Assembly: GCA_026770575.1 (NCBI GenBank)
Contig: MU657165.1
Location: forward strand, 1,047,933 to 1,111,932
Length of the DNA stretch: 64,000 nucleotides
Origin: Pelagophyceae sp. CCMP2097
Lineage: Eukaryota; Sar; Pelagophyceae
Reading direction: 5' to 3'
The position numbers and the translations under genes were made by a program. Under the pieces are notes generated by a model that was given only the letters and a program-made list of their open reading frames with translations, ran no database searches and was not told the origin of the DNA. This document shows, in pieces, positions 54,836 to 64,000 of the stretch. Position 1 is the first letter of the stretch. Every line of letters begins with the position of its first letter.

Positions 54836-55927
54836 ATGGGCAAGAACGACGACGACGACGAGAAGGACGCCTACTCCTCAAACGCCCGGTCCGCAGGCGG
54901 CGGCGGCAAGACCAGTGACGTAAGCCCGCGCAGAAAAGCGCCCGCCGAGCGAGGAAATTCCGCGTGATGTTCCAACCCGTAGGACGGCGACGGCGACGAC
55001 TCTTCTCTGTCGCCGGTCCTCAAGGCGTTTTGCCACCACGTGGTCTGCGACAAGTTCCGGCGCGAGCTGGACGCGTTCTTCGAGAAGCACCATGGCGACT
55101 TTTCCGGCGCCGACGCGGCCGCGGAGCAGCGGCTGGAGTGGACGATGGTCTTTGAGAAATACCAGACAATGGTCGAGACCATGCTCGAGGACTTTTGCCA
55201 AATCCAGCAGCTGCCGGCGCAGGGCGTCTTCTCCATGGTGCAGCGCGCGTGCCAGTCCGGCATGCTGGACGACGAGTTCTTGCCGGCCATCCTCTCCGTG
55301 ACGGAGTACCGTTTTTTTATTTCGCAAATGGGCCTCCGTGCAGACGAGGCGCGGCACTCGGCGAAAGCGATGGCGCTGGCGCAGCCGCAGACCGAAGAGG
55401 GCAAGGGCGCCGACTCTGAGAACTTGTCGGGCGTCTGGCGGACGGCGACGAAAGACAAAAAGGGGAATCCGCTCACCGACGTCAAGGGCGGTCTGGAGAA
55501 GTACCTCCGCGCCCTCGGCGTGCCCGGCTCGCTGCACAACCTCTTCCGCGCCTCCCTTTTTTCGAAGAAGGGGCTGGTGGTCATGCACGACGATTCCGAC
55601 ATCACGTTCGTCGCGGACACCGTCACCGGCCGCCACAAGCAGGTCTTCGCCCTCGACGGCGTCTCGCGCGAATTCGAGAACCTCTCCGGCGCCAAGACGC
55701 CGTTTTCCGCGGCCGTCGACCGCGGAGGGCGCGTCGAGGTGAAAAACTTGAAGCCGTCGGGCCTCGCCAAAGGCTCCGCCGTCGTCTCGACGTGGTTCCT
55801 CCTCGACGGCATGCTCCAGTGCACCGTGGCCGTCGAAAAGCCCTCGGGCGTCGTCTCCCACGACTTTTACTACGCGCGCGCACCCGCCAAAAAGGGCCCG
55901 CCACAGCCAAAGGGCGGGCACAAGTGA
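54836..55927 (+). CDS. BART-domain protein with calycin-like C-terminus
   Basis: Two exons (54836-54919, 54983-55927; GTAAGC...CGTAG intron) give about 342 residues. The start MGKNDDDDEKDAYSS is acidic. Residues ~35-120 match the BART domain of ARL2BP/CFAP36: FCHHVVCDKFRRELDAFFEK, TMVFEKYQTMVETMLEDFCQ. BART proteins bind ARL2/ARL3 GTPases and are linked to cilia and mitochondria. From about residue 190 a beta-rich part reads NLSGVWRTATKDKKGNPLTD, GLVVMHDDSDITFVADTVTG, STWFLLDGMLQCTVAVEKPS, a lipocalin/FABP-like pattern (G-x-W start). A tandem of these two domains is plausible but unusual. The gene is divergent from the EF-hand/UBC gene. Confidence 0.75.
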
Positions 55928-56198
55928 GCGCCCGGCGGGCCCAAAAGGCAGGCCGGCGCGCCTCTTCCTGCGACTCGGTCGCCGCGCGTGGACTCGCCGC
56001 CGCGCCGTCGCTGCAACGAGCGTCGCCAGCGACACGAGAACACGAGCTCGTAACATGGCTCACAATTTTCGATGCACGGGGCTCGACGCCGGGCCCTCCT
56101 CAAGTCGGGTCCACTTGAAAAGTGCCTCGTGCTTACTTGCATACCAGGGTCCGTAAAGGCCCGGCTTCCCAGGCGGCATGGGGTCTTTAAGCGGTCGC
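55928..56198. other. intergenic
   Basis: Short convergent gap between the BART gene and the minus-strand probable secreted-protein gene. Nothing recognised. Confidence 0.4.
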
Positions 56199-57416
56199 TC
56201 ATCCGCGGTGCACGTTGAGCGTGATGCCGACGTTTGCGGGAGTGAGGCCCTTGACGAAGCCGTGCGGCCCGAGGAGCCCGGGGCTCGTCTCGTCGGGCAC
56301 GGAGCCGATGGTGAAGCTGCAGAGGCGCGCGTTTCGGGCCTCTCGGGAGCGTCACTCTCCGACGCGGCACTGACGTGGTGCGCTCGGCCGACTTCGAAGC
56401 GGACATGGCGACGTCGGTGTCGGGCACGCGGTACCTAGCGCGGCACTCGGAATATTTGCATACGACGGCCTCCGATGAGTGTCTCCGCCAGCCGCCGCTG
56501 CCTCTCGCGACTCCGTCGTGGCGGTCCGGGTTGCCTTTCCGCCGGCGCGGCGACTTGCGAGACGGAGAACGACGGCGGCGCGCCGGCGGTGGCGGCCTGG
56601 AGCTGGGCGATTTGGGATTGGTACATTTGAAAGAGTTCCATGTACGATTGCTGCTGCTGCGCCGCCTTGGTCGCGATGGTGTTTGCGCGTCTGGCGCGCG
56701 CGGCAATCTCCGAAGCCACGGCGCCGATGGACTTTTGCTCCGATTCAAAGTCCCACGCGGCGCCGGTCCGGCGCGACCCCGCCGCCGCGGTGGCAAAGGC
56801 GGCCTCGAGCTTCTTGGCCGAGTCGCCGTCGGCGGAAACGGGCATGGCAAGGAGGCGCGCCCGCAGTGAAACCAACTGCTTCACAAAGACAAGCTCCAGC
56901 TTGGCGTCCAGCGACCGCTCGAATAAAGCTTTTCGCGCGCCGAGCCTGCGTCGCCGCGTCCGCATGCGGCCATCCCAAAGACTTGAATTGGACTCACGCC
57001 GCGGCCGACTTTGGTACCGCAGAGTCCTGCGGCGTATAGATTGAATATCGACGGGTAGCGCGCGGATCCCGGGGTGGCACGCACGAAGACGGCCATGGAG
57101 GCCTCGAAGACGTCGTCGAACTTGGCCCCGAGGTCGGAGAACGGCCTGCGGCTTACAGTTATGCATGATGCACTTTCCCGAAACGGCGAGTGCATGGGCG
57201 CCGGTGCCGCGCTTGCCGGAGCTGAGGTCGGCCTCTACGTCGACGAGGTTCATGTCGGCGTGTTTCATGCCTTTGGAAAACGCCATGCCAAACGCCTCCT
57301 CCGACTCGTCCACTTCGCCGCCACGGCTGATTGCCGAAAAGCGCGCAGCCCGCCGCACGCCAGACACCGCCGTCAGCACGACGCACAGCCGCCACATCGG
57401 CTGCATCGTCCGAGGT
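56199..57416 (-). CDS. probable secreted protein, partly resolved
   Basis: MQPMWRLCVVLTAVSGVRR at 57416 looks like a signal peptide. The first exon continues SEEAFGMAFSKGMKHADMNL and GAHALAVSGK. Another exon-like stretch reads FSDLGAKFDDVFEASMAVF. A helical coiled part follows (ARKALFERSLDAKLELVFVK, AAQQQQSYMELFQMYQSQIA). A last exon near 56330-56199 reads LCSFTIGSVPDETSPGLLGP then HGFVKGLTPANVGITLNVHR. I do not recognise the family. The join after GAHALAVSGK would need a 28-nt intron, and the intron between SMAVF and ARKALF is not resolved. Gene identity is better supported than its exact structure. Confidence 0.5.
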
Positions 57417-57636
57417 GCGGTCGATCCTTCAAGACTCGCCAAGGTCGACGTTTAGCGATACTACAGTTTTCTGTTTTGGACGTGGCGTCGTCTGAGTGAG
57501 GGTGCGACGCCCGGCATCATCTTCGGGTCGACGATGTAACGTCTGCAAAAGTTGATTTTTATGTTCGCCTCAAAAGCTTACGCCAAATTGACGCCTCCCG
57601 CGCCGGCGGCGGCGACCCTCGCCGGCGGGGCGCCCT

Positions 57637-57646
57637 TACAATTGTA
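57637..57646. promoter_or_regulatory. TACAATTGTA palindrome upstream of TM9SF
   Basis: Perfect 10-bp palindrome (extends to TTACAATTGTAA) 107 bp before the TM9SF ATG. It sits in otherwise GC-rich DNA (GGGGCGCCC immediately before), which makes the AT palindrome stand out. See the same motif at 938, 29842 and 47314-47378. Confidence 0.5.
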
Positions 57647-57753
57647 ACCCCATCCGGCAGATGCGCCTCGGATAATTCATTTCGGGGTTATGGCGGATTA
57701 TGGGCCTCGTCCGGAGCCCGCTCACAGCCTTGCGCGCGTCTCTTGCTCGCAAA

Positions 57754-59873
57754 ATGAAAGGAGTGCTTGCGGCGTCTGCGGTGCTCGGGGTCGCGAGCGC
57801 GGGCCCTTTGGGCGCGGGCTCGCTGCTCGCGTATTCGGCGCTCGGCGCCGCAAATGCCGCAGGCCCGCGCTATCAGCCCCACGACGCCTTGCGGATCATT
57901 GCGAACAAGGTGGGCCCGTTCAACAACCCCTCGGAGACGTACGAGTACTACTCCCTGCCGTACGAATCCAATCAACGCAGCGTCTAGAGCTCTCGGCACT
58001 TTGGGGTCGGCCTCTTGGTCGAAATGGGCGGGGATATTTTGGAAACGACGGAGGCCGAGGGAATTTGAAAGCGCTTTCGGGAGTCGTGCCCAACCGTTCG
58101 AGTGGCGTGGCCGGGCAACGATTGCACGCGGACCGGCGGCGGCCCCGCGCACGCGCGGTCGCGCGCACTAAATCGTCGCGAGGCGACGGCGCGAGCTCTG
58201 ATGAGAGCGGCGCTCACGAGGATGCGCCGACGCGGCCCTCGGTCCGACGGCGGGCGCGCAGGTTTTGCTCCAAGACGAAGAAGAAGCGCCGCGAAGACTT
58301 TGGCGAGCAACTCGTGGGCGACCGCAAAATCGTCTCGCCTTACGAGCTCACGTTCCTGGACAACGTGCCCTGGCGGCTGCTCTGCGAGCAGTCGCTGACG
58401 CGCGGCGAGCTGCAGCAGTTTACAACGGCGATTGAGAATGACTACTACTTTGAGATGTTTATCGAGGACCTGCCCATGTGGGGCTACGTCGGCGAGGTCG
58501 AGGGCGAGGACGTGCTGCTGGGCCACCTGGAGACGGTGCGGCGCTACGTCTACCCGCACCTGCACTTCTCGGTGGGCTACAACGTGGACCAGGTGGTCTC
58601 CGTCAACGTCTCGACGAACCCGCAGCGCAAGGTGGACATTACCGACGAGTTTGACGGCACGGAAGTCGCCTTCTCCTACTCCGTCGAGTGGGTGCCGCGG
58701 CCCGACCTCGTCTGGGGCCAGCGCATGTCGCGGTACCACGACTCGCGATTCCTGCCCGGAACGTTTGAGATCCACTGGCTCTCCATCATCAACTCTTTTG
58801 TTTTGGTGCTGCTCCTGACGGCGTTCCTGACCATCATCATGATGCGCGTCTTGAAAAACGATTTTTCGCGGTACATGGAGGTAGAAGAGGACGAGATTGG
58901 CGAAGAGGAGACGGGGTGGAAGCTCATCAACGGCGACGTCTTCCGATTCCCCGACCACGTCAACCTCCTCGCCGCTTTGGTCGGCGCGGGCGCCCAGCTC
59001 TTCTTCGTCACCTTTGCGCTGCTGCTCTGCGCCATCTCCGGCGTGTTCATCCCGACGAAGCGCGGCGCCATTCTTACGGCGATGATCACGCTGTATACGG
59101 TCACGGCGCCCGTCTGCGGCTTCGTCGCCGGGCGGCTGTACCGCCAGCTCGGTGGCGAGTCCTGGCTCTTGAACGCCATCCTTTCCGCAATCGCCTTCCC
59201 GCTGCCGCTCACGTTTGTTTTCGCGTGGGTCAACACGGTGGCGCTCGCGCACGGCTCGTCGGCGGCGCTGCCCGCGGTGGCCGTGGTCATCATCACGGCG
59301 CTCTACGGCCTCTGCGCCTTCCCGCTGACCATCTTCGGCGCCGTCGTCGGCCGCCGCGTCTCGGAGGACCTGCGCGTGCCGTGCCGCACGACGCGCGTGC
59401 CGCGCGAGATCCCCGCGGAGATGCCGTGGTACCGGCTGCCGCCGGCGCAAATGTTCATGGCGGGCTTCCTGCCCTTTTCGGCCATCTACATCGAGCTGCA
59501 CTACATCTTCGCCTCGGTCTGGGGCCACAAGATTTACACGCTCTTTGGCATCCTCATCCTGGCCTTCATCATGCTCGTCATCGTGACGGCGTTCATCACC
59601 GTCTCCCTCGTCTACTTCCAGCTGGCGCGCGAGGACTACCGCTGGTGGTGGCGCTCGCTCCTATGCGGCGGCGCCACGGGCGCGTTCATCTACGCCTACT
59701 CGTTCTTCTACTTCTTCCAGCGGTCGAGCATGGACGGCATGATCCAGGGAAGCTTCTACTTTGGCTACATGGCCATCATCTCCTACGCCTTCTTCCTCAT
59801 GCTCGGCTTCGTCGGGTTCCACTCGACGTTGGCCTTTGTCTCCCACATTTACTCCGTCGTCAAGGCGGACTGA
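57754..59873 (+). CDS. TM9SF nonaspanin membrane protein
   Basis: Exon 1 (57754-57959) and exon 2 (58262-59873) give about 605 residues, the usual size. MKGVLAASAVLGVASAGPLG is a signal peptide. NKVGPFNNPSETYEYYSLPF is rebuilt with the downstream CSKTKKKRREDFGEQL across the 302-nt intron and matches the conserved luminal motif of the family. LVGDRKIVSPYELTFLDNVP and IEDLPMWGYVGEVEGED follow, then nine hydrophobic segments starting WLSIINSFVLVLLLTAFLTI. The C-terminus VVKAD fits the K-x-D/E COPI-retention motif. TM9SF proteins work in Golgi/endosomes in sorting of glycine-rich-TM cargo. Confidence 0.95.
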
Positions 59874-60246
59874 GCGCGCTCCGGGCCGGCCGCGCCGGCG
59901 CCTTGTAAAAACTGCAGACCTACCTGCCCCGCGCGGCGCGGCAACACGGACATCCGTGCGCCGAGACGTCCGACCGGACGCGCCGAAACCGCCCGGGCAG
60001 CCACGGCGAGCAACATTCAACGATGCCGAGCCGCGCACAAAGAGCCTCGCTCTCCCATCCTTGGTACTCTAAGAAGCAAACTCCCCTGTCGCAACACCGT
60101 ACAAACGGAGCCGATCAACAAAGGGGGCTTCCTTTCTCCGGCCCGCCTCTCAAATGTGCCGCCCCTCTTTCACGCCCTGCTCGTCCACGACACGCGTCGT
60201 ATAAAGCTGCCCCACCAGCTTCTTTCGCGGCCCTTTGGCTGCATGG
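59874..60246. other. intergenic with repeat fragment
   Basis: About 370 bp between convergent genes. Contains a 25-bp segment at 60177-60201 identical to 54611-54635, and its flank also matches 48748-48768. No gene seen. Confidence 0.5.
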
Positions 60247-61759
60247 TTAGTCTTCGCTGCGGTCTCGCGCGGCGAGGGATACGTTGTGATCGTACGTCGC
60301 CATGGTTTTGTGGCCGAGCGTGTTCAACGCGTCGCGCCAGACGTCGGACCCCCACGTCGCGGGGCGCGGCGCCGAGGCGGCGTCATCGACGAGGCCGGAG
60401 AGGCCGATTGCCGCGCAGTCGTCTAGCGTGGCGTGGATCCAGACGTTGCGCTGGATCTCGTTGTCCAGCTGCGTCCCCGACCAGCCGCAGTACCCGCAGA
60501 GGAGCTTCAAAGGCGAATCGCCCAGCGGCGGCGACACATCCGGCGGCGATCGCGCCGTCTCGCCCTCGCCGATGGGCGCCGCCAGCGCCGCCGCGGTGAG
60601 CTCGTTGCGGAGGCTCTTTAAGACCTATTTGGGGCACTGCAGAGCTGTGCTAACCGGCGTTCTGTGGGCGCATCTTCAGGAGTCGCTCTGCGGAGCCCCT
60701 CGCACTTCGAGGCCGAGGGAGAGCTCATCGGGGTTCCTGCGGAGCGCGATGAGTTGCCTTGCGGAGACGTCGCCTCCGACGAAGAGTTCGCCGGCCATCA
60801 ACTTTTCGCTAAAGAGCCCTCGCCCGTGGTCCGAGACGACGTCGCGGAGGCGCGTCGCCGTGCTGCGGTTGACGACCACCCCCAAAACGAACATCTCCTT
60901 CGGGTCGACGACGACGCGCGAGTGCGTGCAAACGTCGAACGCGTCCATGTCGTCGTCGTCATCATCATCATCATCATCATCATCATATTCGTCGTCGTCG
61001 CCGATTCCGACGACGCCCAGGACCTGCATGTCGTCGGATGACGGCGCCTCTTCGACGTCGTCGTCGTCCTCCTCCTCTTCAAAGTCGCCGAGATCGATGC
61101 CGTCCTCGACGTCTTCAAACTCGGGCGTCACCTCGAGGATCAAGATCACCGAGCCATGCCTAAGCGCAAAGGTGCCGGCGCGCCCGTGCGGCATACGGAC
61201 GCGGCAAGTGCACAGCGTCGGCTGGTCCACGCAGGCCAGCGGGTGCGCGACGAGCACCGAGCCCACGGAGACGGCGCCTAAACCGCGGCGCAGGCCCGAA
61301 ATGGCCTCGCGTTTTTCGCGCGGCAGCAGCTTCGTCCGCGCCGCGCACTCGGAAAGGACGCGGATCGCCTGTGTTGACGCTCGAGGCGGACAACGGCCTG
61401 TCGGCGCGACGCACCGCAAAGCCGAGCTCGGCTGCGTCGAATTCCGCACTCGTCGTGAGCTTGCGCGCCTCGGCGCTGACAAAAGCGCCGAAGTGCGGCC
61501 CGGCGGCCGAGTCGTAGAAGTTGAAGTCGGCGCCTCCATTAAAGTCGCACAGGCGCGAGTCGACGGCGTCGGCTGCTCTGCGCGAAGCGTCTTCCGCGCC
61601 GCGCTTCGGGCCGCGGTAGGAGAGCACGGCGCGCTCGCCGCGGTCGTAGTATGTCCGCGGCGCCGCCGAGAGCATCGGGCGCATGGCGCCATCTTGGGCG
61701 TCGAACTTGCGCGAGAGGCGGATGATGGTGCGATAGATGGACCGCTCCAGCGTCTGCAT
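60247..61759 (-). CDS. LYR-motif and AlgH/YqgE (UPF0301) fusion protein
   Basis: Three exons (61759-61415, 61368-60706, 60624-60247) give about 461 residues. MQTLERSIYRTIIRLSRKFD is an LYR-like start as in mitochondrial Fe-S/complex-I assembly factors. From about residue 150 comes the AlgH domain: LGAVSVGSVLVAHPLACVDQ, FVLGVVVNRSTATRLRDVVS, GELFVGGDVSARQLIALRR, and in exon 3 LLCGYCGWSGTQLDNEIQRN then VWIHATLDDCAAIG. AlgH/YqgE is a bacterial and plastid family without a firm function. An acidic insert, including a 12-Asp run from (GAT/GAC) repeats, splits the domain between its first strands and the VLGVVVN strand. An ATG at 61924 in frame is possible but overlaps the opposite gene's start; 61759 better fits LYR proteins. 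Confidence 0.8.
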
Positions 61760-61922
61760 CGTACTGGCCACGCCGGCGCACACTTTATAGGGTCGACCGC
61801 AGCGGCAGTGCGCGTCCCTCCGGGAGGGCCGACCTTGTATAGGCGTTCCCGAACCCAACCCCACACGGCGTCGCTTAAAAATAGGCTTTTCGGCGACCGT
61901 GTCGGCATAAAAGTTTCGCGTC

Positions 61923-63355
61923 ATGCTCCTTCTCCGCCGAGGCGCGCGCCGCCTCGACGCGACGCGCCTCCCGCTCGCAGCGCCGCAGCGCCGCCCGCAG
62001 CCGCAGCCGCAGCCGCAGCGCCGCCCTTTCTGCGCGCCCCCGCCGCCGCCCGGGTGCCCGGGTGCGCACGCCTCCGCGAGTGCTTCGAGTGCTGCGTTTC
62101 GCGTGAAGCCTCGTTTACAGGCGGCGGCGGCGGCGGCGGCTTCACGACCGCGCGGTACGTCGTCTACGGCGTGACGTACGTCGGCGTCATCGGTGAGTGC
62201 CTTTGGAGTGTTCCACTTCCTTTACGACGTTTGGTCCACTGCCTCGATGACGTTTGGCGCCAGGCGCGGGCTACCTCGGCGCCGTCGAGCTCGGGCTCAT
62301 GCCCAAGCTGGAATTGGCAAACGTCGGCGCGAGCTTCCAAACGGTCTGGAACTTGATCACGGGCAAGCAGGAAGACGACGGCGTGCTCGCCGTCTTCGCC
62401 ACGCCGCCGCCGGGCGCGGTGCGAAAAGCCGCCGTCGGACAACGCCGGAGAGGGCCGCGACGCCGACAGGGCGCCGACGCCGCGCTTTAGGTGACGGAGC
62501 GCGTCTTTTTCGACGTCGAGGCGGACGGCGAGGTGGGCCGCATCACACTGGGGCTGTACGGCGCCGCGTGCCCGCGGACGGTGAAGAACTTTAGCACGCT
62601 CTGCGCCTCAGAGTCTCCCATCATGGGCTACAAAGGCACCAAGTTCCACCGCAACGAGCCGCGCCCGAGATGCGGGGGACGCCGGACCGGCAGCACAGAG
62701 GATCGCCAGGGGAAGGCACCGCGGGTGATCCCAGCCACCGCTAGGCATCATCCCAAAGTTCATGCTCCAGTCGGGCGACTTTACGTGAGTGGCGCGTACG
62801 AAGCCTTTCGACTGGAGGTCACGGCCTCTCGAAGACGCCGCTGCGGCCTCGGCGCGGCCGGGGTCTCTCTGCTTGTCTCTCCGCGTTTCGACCTCCTTGT
62901 AGGCGCGGCGACGGCACGGGCGGCAACTCCATCTACGGCGGCCCTTTCAAGGACGAGAGCTTCGAGCACAAGCACACTGGCGCGGGCGTGCTGAGCATGG
63001 CGAACCGGGGACCGGACACTCAGACGTCGCAGTTCTTCATCACATGCGCCGCAACGCCGCACCTCGACGGCAAAGCACCGGAGTCCCCACATTGGAGAGG
63101 TCCCAGACGGCCCATGGGACCCTATATGAAATGCCGCGGTGCCCAAGGCCGGCTCCCGCGATGCTGCGCGGCGCAGGCAAGCACGTCGTCTTCGGCTGCG
63201 TCGTCGACGGCTTCGAGACCGTCCGCCGCATCGAGAAGCTCGGCAGCCGCAGCGGCAAGCCCTCGAAGCCCGTCCGCATCGTATCCTGCGGCGGGCTGGA
63301 GCGCACGCGCGAGGAGGCTGAGAACTATGTGGCCTTTATGACGCGCGAAAAGTAG
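61923..63355 (+). CDS. organelle-targeted cyclophilin
   Basis: Seven exons (61923-62061, 62121-62192, 62264-62418, 62491-62650, 62745-62784, 62903-63069, 63177-63355) give about 303 residues, all phases consistent. [20 protein letters not shown] is an Arg-rich, presequence-like start. A hydrophobic segment [13 protein letters not shown] and [20 protein letters not shown] follow. The PPIase domain reads [27 protein letters not shown]+[53 protein letters not shown], and [20 protein letters not shown]. The catalytic Arg (FHR) and the Q-F-F region are present. Introns 4 and 6 begin with GC (62651 and 63070), not GT. It assists protein folding in mitochondrion or plastid, perhaps membrane-anchored. 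Confidence 0.9.
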
Positions 63356-63365
63356 ACCTTTTGAC

Positions 63366-63508
63366 GCGGAGACTCCCGGACGACGCGAGGGGCGACCCGG
63401 GGAGCGCGCGCCTCTGCACCAGCCCGCGCTACCTTGCGCGGAGACTCCCGGACGACGCGAGGGGCGACCCGGGGAGCGCGCGCCTTGCGCCAGCCCGCGC
63501 TACCTTGG
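63366..63508. repeat. 72-bp tandem duplication
   Basis: Two copies start GCGGAGACTCCCGGACGACG at 63366 and 63438 and end in CAGCCCGCGCTACCTT. They differ at only a few positions. The array lies just after the cyclophilin stop and before the last gene. Confidence 0.9.
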
Positions 63509-63642
63509 AGCGCTGAGGCCCGTTCGACGGGCCCCACGCCACGAGATGTTCCGTTGACAATTTGAATTTCGGTGCCGTCGATTCGAGCGTTCGAACCGAA
63601 GGCCTCACCGGACTGCGGCGGCTTGACGCCGGGCTCGGTGGG

Positions 63643-64000
63643 ATGCTCGACGCCGACCTGACGGCCGAAGGGTGGCGCGTGGACCACGCGTTTGTGGGCC
63701 GCGACGTGATCCGGTCCACTGGGGAGACGGATGAGTCGCGCGGAACCATCTTCGCCTGGCTCCCTTCCACGGTCGACGACGCCTTTGTCGACTCAAACGG
63801 CGTGGCCGTGCCGCTCTTCAAGGTCCGGTTCGACTCTGGCGACCTCGCCGGCGGCGGCGAGGACCTCGAGATCTCGGACGTCGTCGCGTCGCTCGTCACC
63901 GTGCCCGCCAAGATTCCCCCAAAGGCAAAGGCAAAGGCCGCCGACGTCGAGTGGGATGATGCGCCGTCCTCCGACGAGGCGCCGGAGGACGGCGACGGTG
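63643..64000 (+). CDS. Tudor-like (PTM/DIR17-type) domain protein, 3' truncated by window
   Basis: An open frame runs off the window end. From ATG 63643 it reads MLDADLTAEGWRVDHAFVGR, then IRSTGETDESRGTIFAWLPS and VPLFKVRFDSGDLAGGGEDL. The pattern 'F-V-G-R-x-V ... G-x-I ... L-F-K-V-x-F-D-x-G-D ... E-D-L-E' matches the Tudor-like domain of chromatin proteins such as PTM. It continues EISDVVASLVTVPAKIPPKA and an acidic Ser/Asp/Glu tail. Start is uncertain, since the frame's 5' exon could lie upstream. Binding of methylated histone or similar chromatin ligand is inference. Confidence 0.55.
   Translation, partial: MLDADLTAEGWRVDHAFVGRDVIRSTGETDESRGTIFAWLPSTVDDAFVDSNGVAVPLFKVRFDSGDLAGGGEDLEISDVVASLVTVPAKIPPKAKAKAADVEWDDAPSSDEAPEDGDG

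Noticed and set aside
60955..60995. Microsatellite as a separate repeat element
   Set aside because: The (ATC)n run is the antisense of the poly-Asp codons in the AlgH insert, so it is reported with that gene.
60302..62356. 684-residue plus-strand open frame
   Set aside because: Antisense to the LYR-AlgH gene and overlapping the first cyclophilin exons in another frame. Serine runs are the complement of the Asp repeat.

Overview
Eukaryotic nuclear DNA from a GC-rich, gene-dense genome. Many genes carry short introns (about 35-130 nt, a few near 300) with donors mostly reading GTGCG and acceptors often GTAG|G. Codon use is dominated by G/C-ending codons. The gene set is nuclear: cytosolic uL2 and P2 ribosomal proteins, the nucleoporin Nup93, MUS81, a TM9SF nonaspanin, ABC1/UbiB-type kinase, a BART-domain protein, RAP and helical-repeat organelle RNA-binding proteins, and MYND-RING-Sel1. 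Together these fit a unicellular alga, most likely a GC-rich stramenopile such as a pelagophyte. That assignment is inference from style and families; no marker gene was compared.

Layout. 0-7.4 kb: tandem repeats, a coiled-coil protein, a ChaN-like protein (-), an EF-hand protein and a lineage-specific ORF. 7.6-15 kb: a minus-strand block with an RRM plus 37-residue-repeat protein, histidyl-tRNA synthetase and MUS81. 15-15.6 kb: a possible MITE-like element holding two tRNA T-arm fragments. 15.8-22.4 kb: a TLC-domain membrane protein (+), then ABC1 kinase, TLDc protein and ribosomal P2 (all -). 22.6-28 kb: an unknown protein, a METTL21-like methyltransferase and a helical protein (all +). 28-37 kb: CK1-like kinase (-), Nup93 (+), a secreted methyltransferase-like protein (-), phosphopantetheine adenylyltransferase (+) and uL2 (+). 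37.5-46.4 kb: RRM-repeat-RAP protein, a triple cNMP-binding plus RGS protein and a DUF3089 hydrolase (all -). 46.4-50.6 kb: AT-richer repeats, a frame-disrupted MYND-RING-Sel1 gene and an S28 carboxypeptidase (-). 50.9-64 kb: 2OG-Fe(II) oxygenase, EF-hand/UBC fusion (-), BART protein, a probable secreted protein (-), TM9SF, LYR-AlgH fusion (-), cyclophilin and the start of a Tudor-like gene.

There is no operon logic. Shared themes are organelle RNA metabolism (two helical-repeat proteins), mitochondrial or plastid function (ABC1 kinase, AlgH/LYR, ChaN, targeted cyclophilin) and calcium or cyclic-nucleotide signalling. The most unusual items are domain combinations: cNMP-binding x3 with RGS, EF-hand with a UBC lacking its usual cysteine, LYR with AlgH, and an ABC1 kinase with a membrane-spanning insert inside the kinase core. 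Also notable are a recurrent palindromic promoter motif (TACAATTGTA), candidate GC-AG introns, and repeats whose copies share a splice-acceptor-like end. Exon joins were made by reading frame and splice dinucleotides by eye; where total lengths are given the joined exons are divisible by three.
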